Notes: generated by a model not told the origin, from the letters alone. Positions 45,318-57,799 are shown, counted from the stretch's first letter. The stretch is DNA of 64,000 bases from Amorphophallus konjac (GCA_022559845.1 CM040126.1:48044458-48108457); one strand, 5' to 3'. Program-made: numbers and translations.

Positions 45318-48300
45318 TGTGACGACACGGACTCCGGATACCGGATATACCCGATAGGATTACCGAGTATACCTGATACCACTTGGAACCCGTGAAGCCT
45401 CCCAAGAGCTGTAAAGCTCCGAAGGGATAAAAGGATTGTTGTGTAGTATATTGAAGTCGCAGATATAACAGTAAGTAATTAAATTTTATTAATCAAGTTT
45501 GCTAAAGTAGCAGAAATAAAATTACTTTTTAATTAACAGTTAAAATTAACAATTATACCAGAGTCCAGTCCAAAGGAAAGATAAGTACAGTCCAACAGAA
45601 AGAAAAATGTACACTGAGGTCGGGGGAAGCCCGACACAGGTACCGCTGGCAACTACGAGCACGCCACACCAGGAACCGCGAAGGAAGTAGAGAGCGACAC
45701 CTGAAAAGTAGGGGTGAGCCTCGTGTCACTGGCTCAGTAGGGGTCACACGGATCCCCACTGAAAAACAACGCAGTAACACGGAACAACAACTAAAACAGC
45801 AGTAGTAGTAGAGCAGGAAAGAAAGTAGGAAAAACTACTACTAGAAAGCTGTAAAAGAAAGCTGGGAGAGCAGGAGTAGAACGGCTAAAAGAAAAGGGAA
45901 AAGTAAAGCCGTAAGGAACGAGAACATGGCTACCGAGTAAAGCACGGCTCCCTAAGCTACTCCAAACAGCGATAGAAGGGCGAACCCTGATCTCACAAAG
46001 TCAGGAGTTACCGATCCGTCAGCCAACCATTAGCCCAAAGGCTAAAGCCCATGAAACTAGGCAAAAGCCCTAGAAAAGACCTAGATAGACAATAGACATA
46101 GACGCACACGACTAGAGCGTCGTGTACGCGACACAGAGCTATCCTCGGCAAAGCTGAGAACAGACCAACTCGGAAGGGGAAGCTGAACTTGGACGAAGCC
46201 AAGAACAGACTAACTCGAAAGGGGAAGATAGACTCTGAGAAATACGAGGGTCATGCGCCAAGTGACGGAAGCACCTCCTCGCTAGAAGAACAGCCAGATG
46301 CGTCCACTAACGTCTTATACTGCGCCACAGGTATCTCGCTACGGACGCCAAGAACGACGGAGACTGAGATACTCACCGAACTGAACCAGGAACTACAGTA
46401 ACGTGTGACTAGTCAGGGTCATGCCCATCGTCGTTCATCCAAAACGCCCCTGACCACGTGTGCACACACAAGCTCAATGCCTTGAGCCAGGTCTCTAGCT
46501 AGTTTTCTTCCCCAGCAGGACGCTACTGCAAGGCAAGGGAGCCCACAGAAACTAGCCTACAAACTGTATCTCTGGAACTGCCCCACCACCACTCCCAGGT
46601 GGGCTGACACTCGAGGTCGTCGGGCTACGACTAGTGGAGGCTCACTAGATACGGAGACTCTGAAACACGAGTGCTGAAGTACAGACATGCTAAGAATGCA
46701 CAATCGCACGTACTACAAAACACAAAGGTAGTACACCAACTGCCAACAGACTCAGGACATAGCAACTAGACCTACCAACGCAACAATCCTTGACTCTCAT
46801 GACTCGGAGTCAAGATCGTCGCACAACGGCGGTGACAAGCTGCTAATCAGCCTAATCCTAAGCCACAGGAAACGACAATGGATCATCAGATCCACACAAC
46901 CGTATAAAATGACTCACGGAAACTTGAGGAAGCATCAAGACCCTCAAAGCACGTGGACACATAAATCGAGGTAAGACATCACCTCTAAGCATCTATAACC
47001 ATGTCTCGATCAGATGAGACACTAACGAGGTCATGTGTCAACCACTGGATCACACCGGGTTGACCAGAAACCAAGGATGACTCTGAAGCATCACGGAACA
47101 CGACTCGATGTACAGGCACTCCTGGCTACCTTCTAACATGGTCATAGCCCACATAGGACATCAAGGATATTCACGGGACCACGAGCAACCCACAAGGTCA
47201 AGCCAAGACAAATGGATGCCAAACCATCGGAAAAATAACACAAAACAGTATTCTGAGAAGTAAACGGTCACTCTCCTGACCGTTCTATGGGTCAAACGGT
47301 CAGCCAAAGGGCCGCTACCTTCACTCCAAACACACAGGCAATACACGGTCATACCAGGGCCGCTCAATGCCAAAAACGGTCTAAAGACATGCTGTTCCAC
47401 AGAATAGAACAGTCTACAGAGGGGCCGTCTCATTGAGATGACGGTCAGGGACATGGCCGTTCAACCCAGAAGACTCCAGAAATGAAATTATAAAAGCTTA
47501 GGGGTAAGCGGTCTGCCTGAGGCCGTTTATATCATAGAACGGTCTCCTCATGGCCACAGAGACGAGCCAAGCGGTCGTGACCTAACCGCTTTACATAGTC
47601 AACCCCAAATAGCTAAACTGGTCAAACCAATAGAACGGTCTAGACATGGGCCGTTCAAACCATACAAGTGGTCTATCGTTAGACTGCTTGGCCAAACCGA
47701 CGTAAACGTTGACCAAGTCCAAACGATAAAAACGGTTGAGCCAAGGCCGCTTAAACCTTGAACACGGTCAGTCGCATGGCCATTCAGCCAGCGAACTGAC
47801 ATACCCAAGACAACACGGGGAAACACGGTCTCTATTGGGCCGTTATTCAGGGAATTGTAGCGGTCCTCCAAGGGCCGCTTACATAATAACACGATATATC
47901 GCAAAGCCGTTTAACTCTCAACCGACCAACATGAAACGGTCGCCCTTGAACTGCTTACAAGGTAGAATGGTTTCTGTAAAACCGTTTAAGCGTCACGACA
48001 AGTAAAACAAGGGATCGGCCGGATCTCGACCTTTCCATGCCCCGTTCGCTCTAAAACGAAGGGGAAACAATCCTAACGACAATACAAGCCTTCCATAGAC
48101 TGGAAGGGGTCAAATCGACGCCAAATCGACATGAATCGGGTGATTCAAACGAATCGACCCTAATGGAGTCACATGGGTTCCCGGGCTTCTACCGGCCCCA
48201 AATGACCACCGATCGCGATGAAACTTGCGGGAATGGAATGCTAACATGCTGGGGGTTCCAATGGAACCAACTGATCTGAAAACCGTCGCCATTTTCCGGC

Positions 48301-49000
48301 GAACCCAACGAACACCCCAAAAGTATGATTTTCTCGAACTTGAATGAAACCCACTCGTTCTCTCACTGTTCGACGTGAAACTGCGAGAAAACGTAGAACA
48401 GGAGTATGGCTTCCATCTCCCTACCTCCATCGAAGATTCCATACGCCGAAGCGACTAAACCGCGTCAAAACAATCATGACGATCAAACCACGCCAGCTTT
48501 GAATCCACCGAGGGATCGCGCCAACGTATGCTCCATCCGTCACTCCATCGCATTCCACGATCACTCCATTGCGTTCCCGCCTCGCCCAGCTCACCAACGG
48601 TGCGCGCCCTGCGGAGAGAGGAGCAGAGAGGAGAGAGAACGAGAGAGAGAACGAGAGAGAGAACGTGAGGTGAGAAATGAGAGGGAGGAGAGAGGAAAGG
48701 AAAATATAAAGGAAAGAAATTAGGAATTTTTCTAATTTCCAAAAATCTGATTTTTATGTCGAAAATACACTAATTCAGGAAAATACGTAAAAATAGTCAA
48801 AACGATCCTCGAGAAGAGCACATTGCAACTGTAGCGTCCTCGAGTCGATGAACTGAGAAATAAACTCACCGCAGGGTTCTGTAACTTGTACGAGAGAAAA
48901 ATCCACGCGGATCGTAAAATTTAACTCAAGACCCACAAAAGCGATCCGAAAGCACTCCGATAAGGATCTGAAAGATTCGATAAGAATCCAGGGTATTACA
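45318..49000 (-). repeat. 5' LTR of the LARD-like element
   Basis: 3683 bp, TGTAATACCC...TCACA on the minus strand. It contains the second dyad array (47262-47992) and a (GA)n-rich piece at 48610-48710 that is shorter in the other LTR (43155-43200). Confidence 0.8.
47262..47992. repeat. AACGGTC/GGCCGTT dyad array, second LTR
   Basis: Same order of units as 41800-42535. Several arms have changed by transition in this copy (for example GCCGTTC to GCTGTTC near 47390 and AGCGG to AGTGG near 47665), leaving the partner arm intact. One unit has a 3-base insertion (near 47854). Confidence 0.8.
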
Positions 49001-51120
49001 AGAAGGGCTGTAGGAGGAGACGCCAAGGTGGAGGGAGAAAGGGGCTAGCTGTGGTGGTGCGTTAGTGACCTTGAGTAGGAAAGGAGGGCGGCATGTTTCC
49101 TCTACCGCTGTGGAGGGTGGGGAGATCCGTAGTGAAACATGGAAGAGAGAAGCCCGCAGAGCTATCGGACGGAGGCGAAGATGGACGCAGGCGAGTCGGT
49201 GGTACTGTGGCAGTAGTGGTCGCTCGTGCAGTGATCAACAGTGGCAGATCTCCTTACTGTTGTAGGTGAGAGGGAGAATGGGAGGAGAGAGATTCAACTG
49301 GCGGGGGTAGCAGGGGGAGGGGTTTCCAGAGGGGAGGGGGTCCGGCCAATAGCGGGGGGGGGGGGGGGGGGGGGTTTGTAGTGGCTGCGGATGTTGGCCA
49401 GGATAGGGAGGTTGCTGGCCGGTTGCTGAACCTCCCACAATGGCCTCCGGGACCTTCGAGTCCCTAGCCTGCGCCGGTGGGAGCTGCACCGTATATAGTA
49501 CTGTGGTGGCAGCAGACTCATCAGATAGTTAGGGTTAATTTTCTTTGGGAAGGAGACAATGGTACAAGGGTCCATGGCGCACCAAGTGTAGACCAGGATC
49601 AACAGACCCGGTGCAAAGGACCAGACAACCATGCTCAGTATCCCAGGGCACAGTGAGCTGCAGAGAGAATGGGAGGCCCACATTGAGGAAGAGCATTTTA
49701 TACATTTTCTATGTTGCGTTACATTTAAGATGGAATATTGTATGAAATATTCTTTTTTTTTTCTGACAGTTGTCAACCACATGGTCTTTTTTATAAGAGT
49801 CAGAAGATTGTAGTGACTTAAAAATAATTAGATGAACTAATAAGCAATTATATATGATTATAGTAGCTTATTTATTAGCAAAAATCCCAAAGAAATAAAG
49901 CATTTTATTTATGGTCCCCGCTTACTAGGATAATATATATTTTGGCAACAGTAGTTGGTGTGAGGAATGAGAATACGTCACAAAACTTCACGTTTAAGTA
50001 GCGAAGTAGTTGATGTCAGGAATTAATGAGGATCGATACGTCACAACTTGATTGTTAAGTATATATGATTTATCAGCTGTCACTTGTGTAATGAGAAAAA
50101 GGGATCCAAATCTTCTATACTTCCATAGTTGTAGGTGAGTCAAATTCTATCATCACATGCTCATGATCGAGTCTAAAGTTGAGACACCGTTCTGATCAGC
50201 ATTTATAAAGATAAGGCCTCTACTCAAGATCATTTACTTAAATGTAGCGTAATGTAGAGACCAGGGGGGGGGTTTAATTGAGATTGACTAACCTATACGT
50301 AAGTGTCATTCACGTGGAACAGTTTCTGTGTCTTGGGCTTTCTAAATTCTCATTTGAATATTTGTTACTGTCATGCATCAAGATATCTGAACTACCTGCA
50401 GCTGCTCTGTGCAAACTCCCACCTCCATTTTTACGGCGGCTGCTATATATGCTCCCCCTACTCATTGAGACCTAATATGGACGTCTCGAAACCCTGAAAT
50501 TTTGTACCCACAACCTAATGTAAAATGGAAGTCATGTCTCAATATGCGATGGTTACAAAGTATAATTTTATTTAATTAATGTACATAACAACATCCCTAG
50601 TGATTGCATGGTAGTTAATTGACGAGAGAATGAGAATTAACTTAATTTCTACGTACCTCGAGGAAGTTTGGACATTGGAGTCTTCTAATGTACGTCTTTC
50701 ACTACGTACATGGGTAAGTATATATTCTGAGCGGCAAGCTAGCGGAACTTGACTAGTACGTACGTACATGGGTAAGTATATATTCTGAGCCTTTGCTTAT
50801 GCTAGACGAAAGCAACCCCTTGTTTAATTAATTAATTAATTAGGGAAGAAAGTTTTTATTTTTTATTCAAGGATTAACAGCACTACGAGCACATATATTT
50901 AATCCCGCAAATGCAGCATGACGAGGGGCAGCTGCACTAAGCGTGGCTGGCTCATACGTACCATTCGTCGTCCCTTCCTCACTCCTGCCATCCAACACGC
51001 GCCCTATCCGATCACAGAAGGGCCACCTCGCGTAGTGCCAGTGCACTCGTGGGATCCAACGAGAGGAATTGAGTAAAAGGAGAGCACCATGACATCACTA
51101 ATTAACCCCCCCTCCCAGTC
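49001..51120. other. Intergenic region upstream of the MYB gene
   Basis: No gene is supported. Notable items: a run of 21 G at 49354-49374; two TACGTCA (bZIP-type) sites near 49974 and 50037; an exact direct repeat 'cgtacatgggtaagtatata' at about 50704 and 50762 (58 bp apart); (TTAA)n at 50826. Short frames (60-160 codons) at 49235-49813 have no recognisable domain. Confidence 0.5.
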
Positions 51121-51127
51121 TATAAGA
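51121..51127 (+). promoter_or_regulatory. Possible TATA box of the MYB gene
   Basis: TATAAGA after 'cccagtc', about 425 bp upstream of the start codon. The intervening leader would contain (ACGT)n at about 51236-51254 and (GA)n at 51447-51478, both common in plant 5' leaders. Confidence 0.45.
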
Positions 51128-51445
51128 AGAACAAGCCCACAGAAACGAAGGGTAGCGCCCCCCTCCCCCTTAGCTAGCTATAGATACAGATACGCCTATA
51201 GCTTGTACGAGAAATCCGCGCGCTTCCGAAGTACTACGTACGTACGTACGTACTGCTTCTAATCTCGAGTGCACGACAGGGGATCAGATCAGAGGGAGCG
51301 ATCGATCGGGAGAGCAAGAACGAGGGCGGGCGATCGAGCGCGAGAAGGATAGCGATTGAACAGGAGGCCAGGGGATCGAAGCAGGCAGAGGGAGGAGGAA
51401 CAGATCGATCGAGTTAACTGGCCCTGCACCACCAGCAGCCTCTCA

Positions 51446-51477
<32 letters not shown>

Positions 51478-51546
51478 AGTGGATCGAGGACTACAACGAG
51501 GAGAGAAGGTAGGCCTAGCTAGTTAGGGGCAGTTAATTTTATAAAG

Positions 51547-51986
51547 ATGGTGATGGTGAAGGAGGAGACCCGTAAGGGGCCGTGGACGGAGCAGGAGGAC
51601 ATGCAGCTTGTCTTCTCTGTGGGGCTGTTCGGGGACCGCCGTTGGGATGCCATAGCCAAAGCCTCAGGTTCGAGGGGGTGGCGGGTATAGATATACACAC
51701 ATCAAAATGTCCGATCTATCTAGCTAGCTAGCTAGATAGGCTTATTTGGCGAGGGGGGTGGGGGAAGCTACCGTTTAACCCCCGCTGGTTTTGTTGTAGG
51801 TCTCCACAGAACAGGCAAGAGTTGCAGGTTGCGATGGGTTAACTACCTGCGCCCGGGCCTCAAGCGCGGCCGCATGACCCCCCAGGAGGAACGCCTCATC
51901 CTCGACCTCCACTCCCGCTGGGGAAACAGGTTTTTTAATTTTATCCATCCGATCGACATGGATTAGTTTTCTCTTCCATGCAGATC

Positions 51987-52018
<32 letters not shown>

Positions 52019-52632
52019 GTACAATATATATACATATTCTTGTGCGAAATTAAGATTCGCTAGCTCCTGCTGTCTTGATCATCATTTATATGTGAGAGCT
52101 GTACGTGTGTGTGTGTGCGCGCGTGTGCAGGTGGTCTCGCATCGCTAGGAGGCTGCCAGGCCGCACAGACAACGAGATCAAGAACTACTGGAGGACCCAT
52201 ACAAGGAAGAAGGCGCAGGAGAGGAAGAGGGGTTTCTCCCCGTCGCCGTCGGCCTCGTCTTCGTCCTCGTGCCTGCTCGACGAGCTGCCCCAGGTTGACG
52301 CCGCCGTCGAGAAGGCCGAGCCAGTACAGCACGCAGACGTTGGCGGCGGCAGCCCGGCGACCACCCCGTGGGAGGAGCACGAGGAAGTGGTTCGTGGGTT
52401 TCCAATGGAGCAGATTTGGAACGAGATCGCGTCGTCGGAGATGAGCGGGCTGACATCCTACGAAGGGTACGTAGACGAGGACTGCAACCAGCTTCCTTGC
52501 TGGCCCGTGGCGTCTCAGATATGGGATTACTCTTGTGACTCGTTGTGGAAGATAGATGACGAGGAGCTGAAGAAGCTGCTTCCACCGGGTGAGTTCCCCG
52601 GTTGTGGCCACCAGCATGCGAGGGAACCTTAA
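51547..52632 (+). CDS. R2R3-MYB transcription factor, MYB48/MYB59-like
   Basis: Three exons: 51547-51667, 51800-51929 (130 bp, the canonical R2R3-MYB second exon) and 52131-52632, giving 250 residues. Introns obey GT-AG (132 and 201 bp). R2 has W13, W33 and W53 ([39 protein letters not shown]); R3 has W85 and W104 with a Met in place of the first Trp ([35 protein letters not shown]). The strings [17 protein letters not shown] and [13 protein letters not shown] point to the MYB48/MYB59 subgroup, nuclear DNA-binding regulators linked in Arabidopsis to growth and nutrient or stress responses. The C-terminus is acidic ([14 protein letters not shown]). The start is chosen because it leads straight into R2; no upstream in-frame ATG fits. 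Confidence 0.92.
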
Positions 52633-53519
52633 TTACCCAGAACCCAGTTTAGATCTCCCTTCCCTTCCTCATACTTAATTACCCTTGCCAAATGTTTGTA
52701 AGGTTATCCCAAGTAGATTCTGTATCAGCATGCATGAATGTCTTTTTGATCTTGTACTGAAGTTATATTGTAAGTAGTAATGTTCATGAGTTGGATCCCG
52801 ATGTATAGTTGCCATATTCTGCAACAGAGGAGAAGGTGTTTAACGTTGCGCGCCTGTTGGGGAGTTCGATAGACTGTGCTCTTGTGGAGCTATTCCTGTG
52901 AACGTAATGAAGATTGATTATTGGCCTTATCTGAAGTAGCTGTTTCTTCCTCCCACCTTCTTCCCCTCCCTTCTTTTCCTGTTACAAGTATGGATGTATG
53001 TACTTAAAAAGGTGCTGTGCTCAATTGATCATTGTTTTCAGATCTACAGTTCAACAGTTCAGTTCAACAAGAATTCAGAACTATTAGCCGTAGAAGATGT
53101 CGATAGCCCCCGAGTCAATGTATGATTACAAAAATCATATTTAAATAAATTACAAGGTTATAACTGGTCAATGGAAGCGGCATGCCTACGTACCATCATC
53201 GTTGTGTCAGCAGAAGCAGAATATCGTATGTGCCTATAGTACCCAAAGATGACACGTGTGTATACCTACAAAACAAAACTGCACGTACTTGATGGGGAGT
53301 CAATGTGCCCGAGCGAGTCGAGGTAGGCTATATGTGAGTCTACCCCATTGGGTCCACCCTCCAAGTCCCCAAGACAATGGTGATGATCTTTCGAAGTCAA
53401 TAGTGAGCTTGTCCTCAGAGTACATAACTCCGTGACCTCTACATGGAGTGCAGTCTTACGATCGATGCACTATCCTTGTTATCCTTGTTCTACTTACAAC
53501 GAAAGAGAACCAAGAGACA
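52633..53519. other. MYB 3' flank, no gene
   Basis: The 3' UTR probably ends within 52633-52950. No perfect AATAAA is seen. The rest shows nothing recognisable. Confidence 0.4.
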
Positions 53520-53703
53520 TATTTCTTTTTATCGTAATATTGCGACAGATTTGTGACAGATATTTTTTCGTCGCTAATTTGCGACTAGAATAATATGATG
53601 GATTTCTTTAGTCACTAGTCGATCGCAAATCCATCGCTAAGGGCTTTTGCGACGAAGTTGCAATGGATGGTATCTGTCGCTAACTCTACTTTTTCTTGTA
53701 GTG
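53520..53703 (-). mobile_element. CACTA-type transposon terminus or small derivative
   Basis: On the minus strand the sequence starts CACTACAAGAAAAAGTAG, the standard CACTA (En/Spm) end. Inside are repeated subterminal motifs 'ttagcgac', 'gcgacaga', 'gcgacgaa' in both directions. The opposite terminus is not clear; a poor candidate is near 53490, which would make a MITE of about 210 bp. Confidence 0.65.
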
Positions 53704-54298
53704 AACCCAAGGCCAGGCTAGAAGCTAGAAGAGAAAGGATCCAAGTATTAATTAGCCCGAAAAGACCTAAAGCCTTAGATCAGTCTCTAGTCATTAAGAG
53801 GCCTCGATAGATAACTCGACATTACAGCATCAGGAGACCTCAAGAGATAACTCGGCCCCTAGACATTAGAAAGTCTTGAGAGATAACTCAGTCCCAAACC
53901 TTCGAAGGCCTAGAGCTAGAGCTCGACTCTGAATCCGCGAGCTACTTTAAGCTCGAGATCAAGCAAAAGGGAGCATTAATTCTGCTCACATGACACGATC
54001 AAGGGGCGTCTGGTAGGACTTCCACTACAACCACTTCTGTAGAAGGCCCATGCATTGCCCCTGGCCATGCAAGCCCCAAAGCAAGGCAACTGTAGCAAGC
54101 CAATAGATGCAGTCAAACCTCCCCTCATTAGACCATGAGGCGGCACCTTGAAAATAGGCGCCTAGTCAGAAGTACTATGGCCGCCCTGCGTATCCCCGTC
54201 CCAAGACAGATGGAGAAGTGAACGTCATGCTAAGTCTATGACACGTGGTCAACACCCCGCTAAACCTGCAACAAACGTGTAGTTTCAAGGAGCCCAAC
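53704..54298. repeat. Degenerate 'gagataactcg' repeats and flank
   Basis: Three loose units of about 52 bp ('cctcgatagataactcg', 'cctcaagagataactcgg', 'tcttgagagataactcag') at 53800-53900, then unremarkable sequence. It ends with CCAAC, the target duplication of the solo LTR. Confidence 0.45.
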
Positions 54299-57187
54299 TG
54301 TAACGACCCAGAATCCAGATACTGAGAAGAACTCAATACCATTTGAATCTTGCTCCGCCAGCCACGAGCAAAGAGGCTCGGAAGGGTTATTTTGGTGTTA
54401 TGGAGATGCATTGGAATTCAAACAATTACATGAAATAAACTACATGACTAATCAATTTGATAACAGCAATAAAGTTAACATTTTACAATTAAGCAATTTA
54501 ACTACGGAGTCCAGACCACATGTACAGTTAGCAAGCAAAGGAACGTACACTGCTATGGGGTGTCCCCTGACGCTGGAAAGCTAGCAACTAAACTCTGAAG
54601 GTGTTGCATGACCACGAGGATAAACTCCAAACCTGAAAGGGAAGGGGGTAAGCCTCATCTCATTGGCTCAGTAGGGGTCCCGTGGATCCGCACCACTGGT
54701 AACTATGATAAACAACAACGATAACTACGAGGATGACAATAATAACAATAGTAATAGAAGTAACAATAGTAGGTAATCGACAGAAAGACAACATAATTAA
54801 CTAAATTATCAGTAATTCCATGTATCCTCGATAACTCCATGAACTATGCTACTGAGTGGCCCACACACGCTCCCTTAAGGTCGGAAAGGACCCACAGCCT
54901 CACGTCGGGACTACGACTACCCGTCAGGAAAACATGACCCCACTATTATGATGGCGCTAGCTCACAAAATCTCTTAGAAGAAACCTCAACCGAGGTCACA
55001 GGGTCCCGAGCACAACCTCCTTTCGCGGGAGAATCAGTACCTCACTACTGGAGTACATCAGTCTCGTACCAATAGGAAAGACCACGACTTCGCCATCGTG
55101 AGAAATTAGCTCACATGCCGGAAGGGCCACGACAACACTGTCAGTAACTCAACCTTAACCGGCAGATCTAACTCTCAAGTTTCCTGCACACAATCCGCAC
55201 CCTGTCTGTGAGTGGGGCGGAGGTACACACGCACACCTCTCCCTGGGACTAACTAGGATCCGTGCCTCTACATCTAATAGCACGGCCGTGTCCTGCTACC
55301 TGACACGGGGTACGCGTCCTTGCACCCGTCAGTAATGTACACTTGTCCTAATCAAGGCACCCATGCTAGGGCTATCTTTGCCCGGCAACAGGCTATCTTC
55401 ACCTGGAAAACACTAAGCGTTATGCACACAAGGCTATCTTCGCCTGGTCCATCCATAGTTTGTAGGTTGTCTTCGCCTACCTCAATTATTGTATCTACAA
55501 ATATATATATTATTGCCCTCAAGACTAACTCAGGGAAACCGTGGTCACACAGTCCATCTGGACCCACGGGCACGAACCCGCTCACTCGTCACTAAGAAAT
55601 ACCTCGGCCCTAGGCTAGGTCACAAGCTAGATATCCCAAACTGGCAGTTTCTGGTGCACTAACTCACGCGAGAACTAACCTCAAGTCAGAAAATACCTTT
55701 CATAGGGTTTGAATACGCGGAAAGATAACCCCTCATACACTCAAAATTACTCAGGCACATAACCCCCATTTGGATACACTTTGCTAGGTTCCACGGCCCA
55801 CACAAAGACCAAGAAGCGCATGCCGCATCTCATGGGCCATCCAGAGTATGAGCGAAGCGAGGATTGGCCGGCCAATGCCATGGCCGGTCTGCTCCTGGAT
55901 CGGTCGACTGACCCAGGCACCAGTTGACCAACCCAGCCTGTGCAGTTGACTGACCCCTGCTCAGGTCGACTGACCTGTCAGGGCTATTAGCCTAACACAG
56001 AGAATGGTCGATCGATTCCCAAATCGGTCGACCGATCTGCACCATAGGTCGACCGACCCATCAGGTTATGTCGACTGAAAACCCCCAGAGAGCCATGCTG
56101 CCCTCTAATCTGAACCACTCACCTACCAGTTGAACGATCCCATGCATTGGTCGATCAAAAATGGTCGAGAACCCACAATAGCACCCTGAATCGAGCCCCA
56201 TTCGCCCCAAATGTGGGGGAAAACATCGGGGAGCCTGTCCCCAGTAGCCCCAAGGCCGACCCACACCAAAAGACTGCATTCGAAACATGAAACAATGGGA
56301 AATCGTCTCACACCCAGCAACATGCACATTTTCCTGAAATACAAGCAACACCCGCTCTCGGCCTCACCACGGCCCCGACTCGCACGGAAACGCGGAAACA
56401 AAATAAGGGGAAGTCATTCCCCACCATCCATTACATCAATGCCACAACATTAAATAGAAAACACCACCTGAATCGGCGGGAATCACCACTCACCCCAAAA
56501 CATACATATTTTCCTGACAAAAGAAAACCTACCCTAAACTTACCCAGATCGGCATAGAACCATGGGGAAAATAATGTGCAAGGGGCCGGGATCCATCCCC
56601 CTACTTTTAACAGAGCTTTACCACACTAGGGAAGTCGATTCCACGTGAAATGTTACATTCCCCCAAAAGTCCCCCGAACTCATGAATGGTTCGCCACGTC
56701 ATTCCACCTCCGATCCTCACCCACGGCTCGCCGCTCGTTGTCCCCACCGCTCACTGTCTCCTCCTCTACGACCTCTGGTGGCCGTTTGAAGAATGGGAGA
56801 GGAGATGGGGAGAAACAAGAGAGGGAGGGAGAGATACGAGAGAGAGGGAGAGTGAAACGGAGAGAAAGAGAAGAGAGAACGAGAGAGTGAGAAAAGAGAG
56901 GGGGTGAGGGTTTTAAATAAAGATTTTTTTTTTATTTTTCTTCTCTTATTCCTTGAAGATCCAAACAAAGTGAGAAAATTCCCAATTTTTAACTCGATGA
57001 TCCTCGGAAAGTGCACAATTCGGGCTTCACACTATGGAGCCCGAAAATATTTTATTTTCTCTTATTTTTAGGGACCCGAAAATCTGTTGCTTAAGAAATT
57101 CTATTTTTAATTAGAAAACTAAATTCGAGACTTGCGAAATTGCTCCAAAACCTACGGACACAAGATCTGAAAACCTAGGTCATTACA
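54299..57187 (-). repeat. Solo LTR, Del/Tekay-like, 2889 bp
   Basis: On the minus strand it starts TGTAATGACC and ends GGGTCGTTACA. It is flanked by CCAAC on both sides (54294-54298 and 57188-57192). No PBS, interior or second LTR is attached, so it formed by recombination between two LTRs of one element. Its left part resembles 45318-45750 in the LARD-like LTR ('ggctcagtaggggtc'). A dyad array lies at 55870-56070 and a GA-rich piece at 56800-56910. Confidence 0.88.
55870..56070. repeat. GGTCGAC dyad array inside the solo LTR
   Basis: Units: ATCGGTCGACTGACC, CAGTTGACCAACC, CAGTTGACTGACC, AGGTCGACTGACCTGTC, GGTCGATCGATTCC, ATCGGTCGACCGATC (perfect, about 56021-56035) and AGGTCGACCGACCC. All centre on GTCGAC or a one-step variant. 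Confidence 0.75.
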
Positions 57188-57192
57188 CCAAC

Positions 57193-57543
57193 CATCATTA
57201 AAGGGCTTGTAGATCATCATCTCTTCACAAAGATCACGATACGCGGTGTGTCCTGTAAACCACGCGGCTCTGACAAATAGGCCACCCTGAAATGTCGCTT
57301 CAACCTCAGTAATGCGAAACCTCACCGCCTTCGAAGCACCTGAGTGTCTATATAAGGAGGTCTCTGTGGCCCCCACAAGGTACGATGAACACCAAAACAT
57401 GCCCCGGTGAGAAAGAACACCCTGCATTACAACAACAAACCTACCCACTTGGAGAGGAATAGAAGCCTAGAGGGGTCCATATGCCATATGCCTTCTTCCC
57501 ATGAGTTGTCTGTGGAACCACGCCTGTTGTGCCCCTTGTGTCT
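57193..57543. other. Unassigned stretch between two LTR elements
   Basis: A minus-strand open stretch of about 95 codons (57448-57160) contains FRITEVEATFQGGLFVRAAW and TGHTAYRDLCEEM, less biased than the repeat frames. I do not recognise it. It may be a remnant of an older transposon or gene. Confidence 0.3.
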
Positions 57544-57799
57544 TGTTGATGATGTGGTGTTTTAATGATAGCAACATGAATGAGTCATCACATTATTTTG
57601 AATATATCTGACCTATTCTGTGGAAGAATGCATGTGTTTAACTGATATACTCTATGGAGAATGCATGAGTGTGCTGGTATGAATGAATGATTTGCATGTC
57701 TGTACATCGTGCATTGCTGTTCTTCACAGCAAGCCTATACACTGCTCCCTCATATAGGAAGTATGTACATTGCATTGGCTTAGGCTAAGTCTGTACAGC

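Larger units (their letters stand above)
40371..49000 (-). mobile_element. Non-autonomous LTR element with giant LTRs (LARD-like)
   Basis: On the minus strand it runs: 5' LTR 49000-45318 (3683 bp, TGTAATACCC to GTCGTCACA), PBS 45315-45304, interior 45303-43501, purine tract (CTTGAAGGAGGGGAGGC, 43499-43483), 3' LTR 43482-40371 (TGTAATGCCC, cut after about 3.1 kb). The interior is only 1.8 kb and shows no gag, protease, RT or integrase. Long LTRs with a coding-free interior are the definition of LARD elements. LTR copies differ visibly throughout, so it is much older than the Athila insertion. LTR ends and purine tract resemble Del/Tekay elements, the likely helper. Confidence 0.75.

Noticed and set aside
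52060..52617. Minus-strand frame of 185 codons across MYB exon 3
   Set aside because: Antisense shadow of a GC-rich exon; sense strand carries a clear R3 MYB repeat.
53485..53520. Left CACTA terminus
   Set aside because: 'ctacttacaacgaaag' is only loosely similar to CACTACAAGAAA, and no 3-bp duplication could be confirmed.
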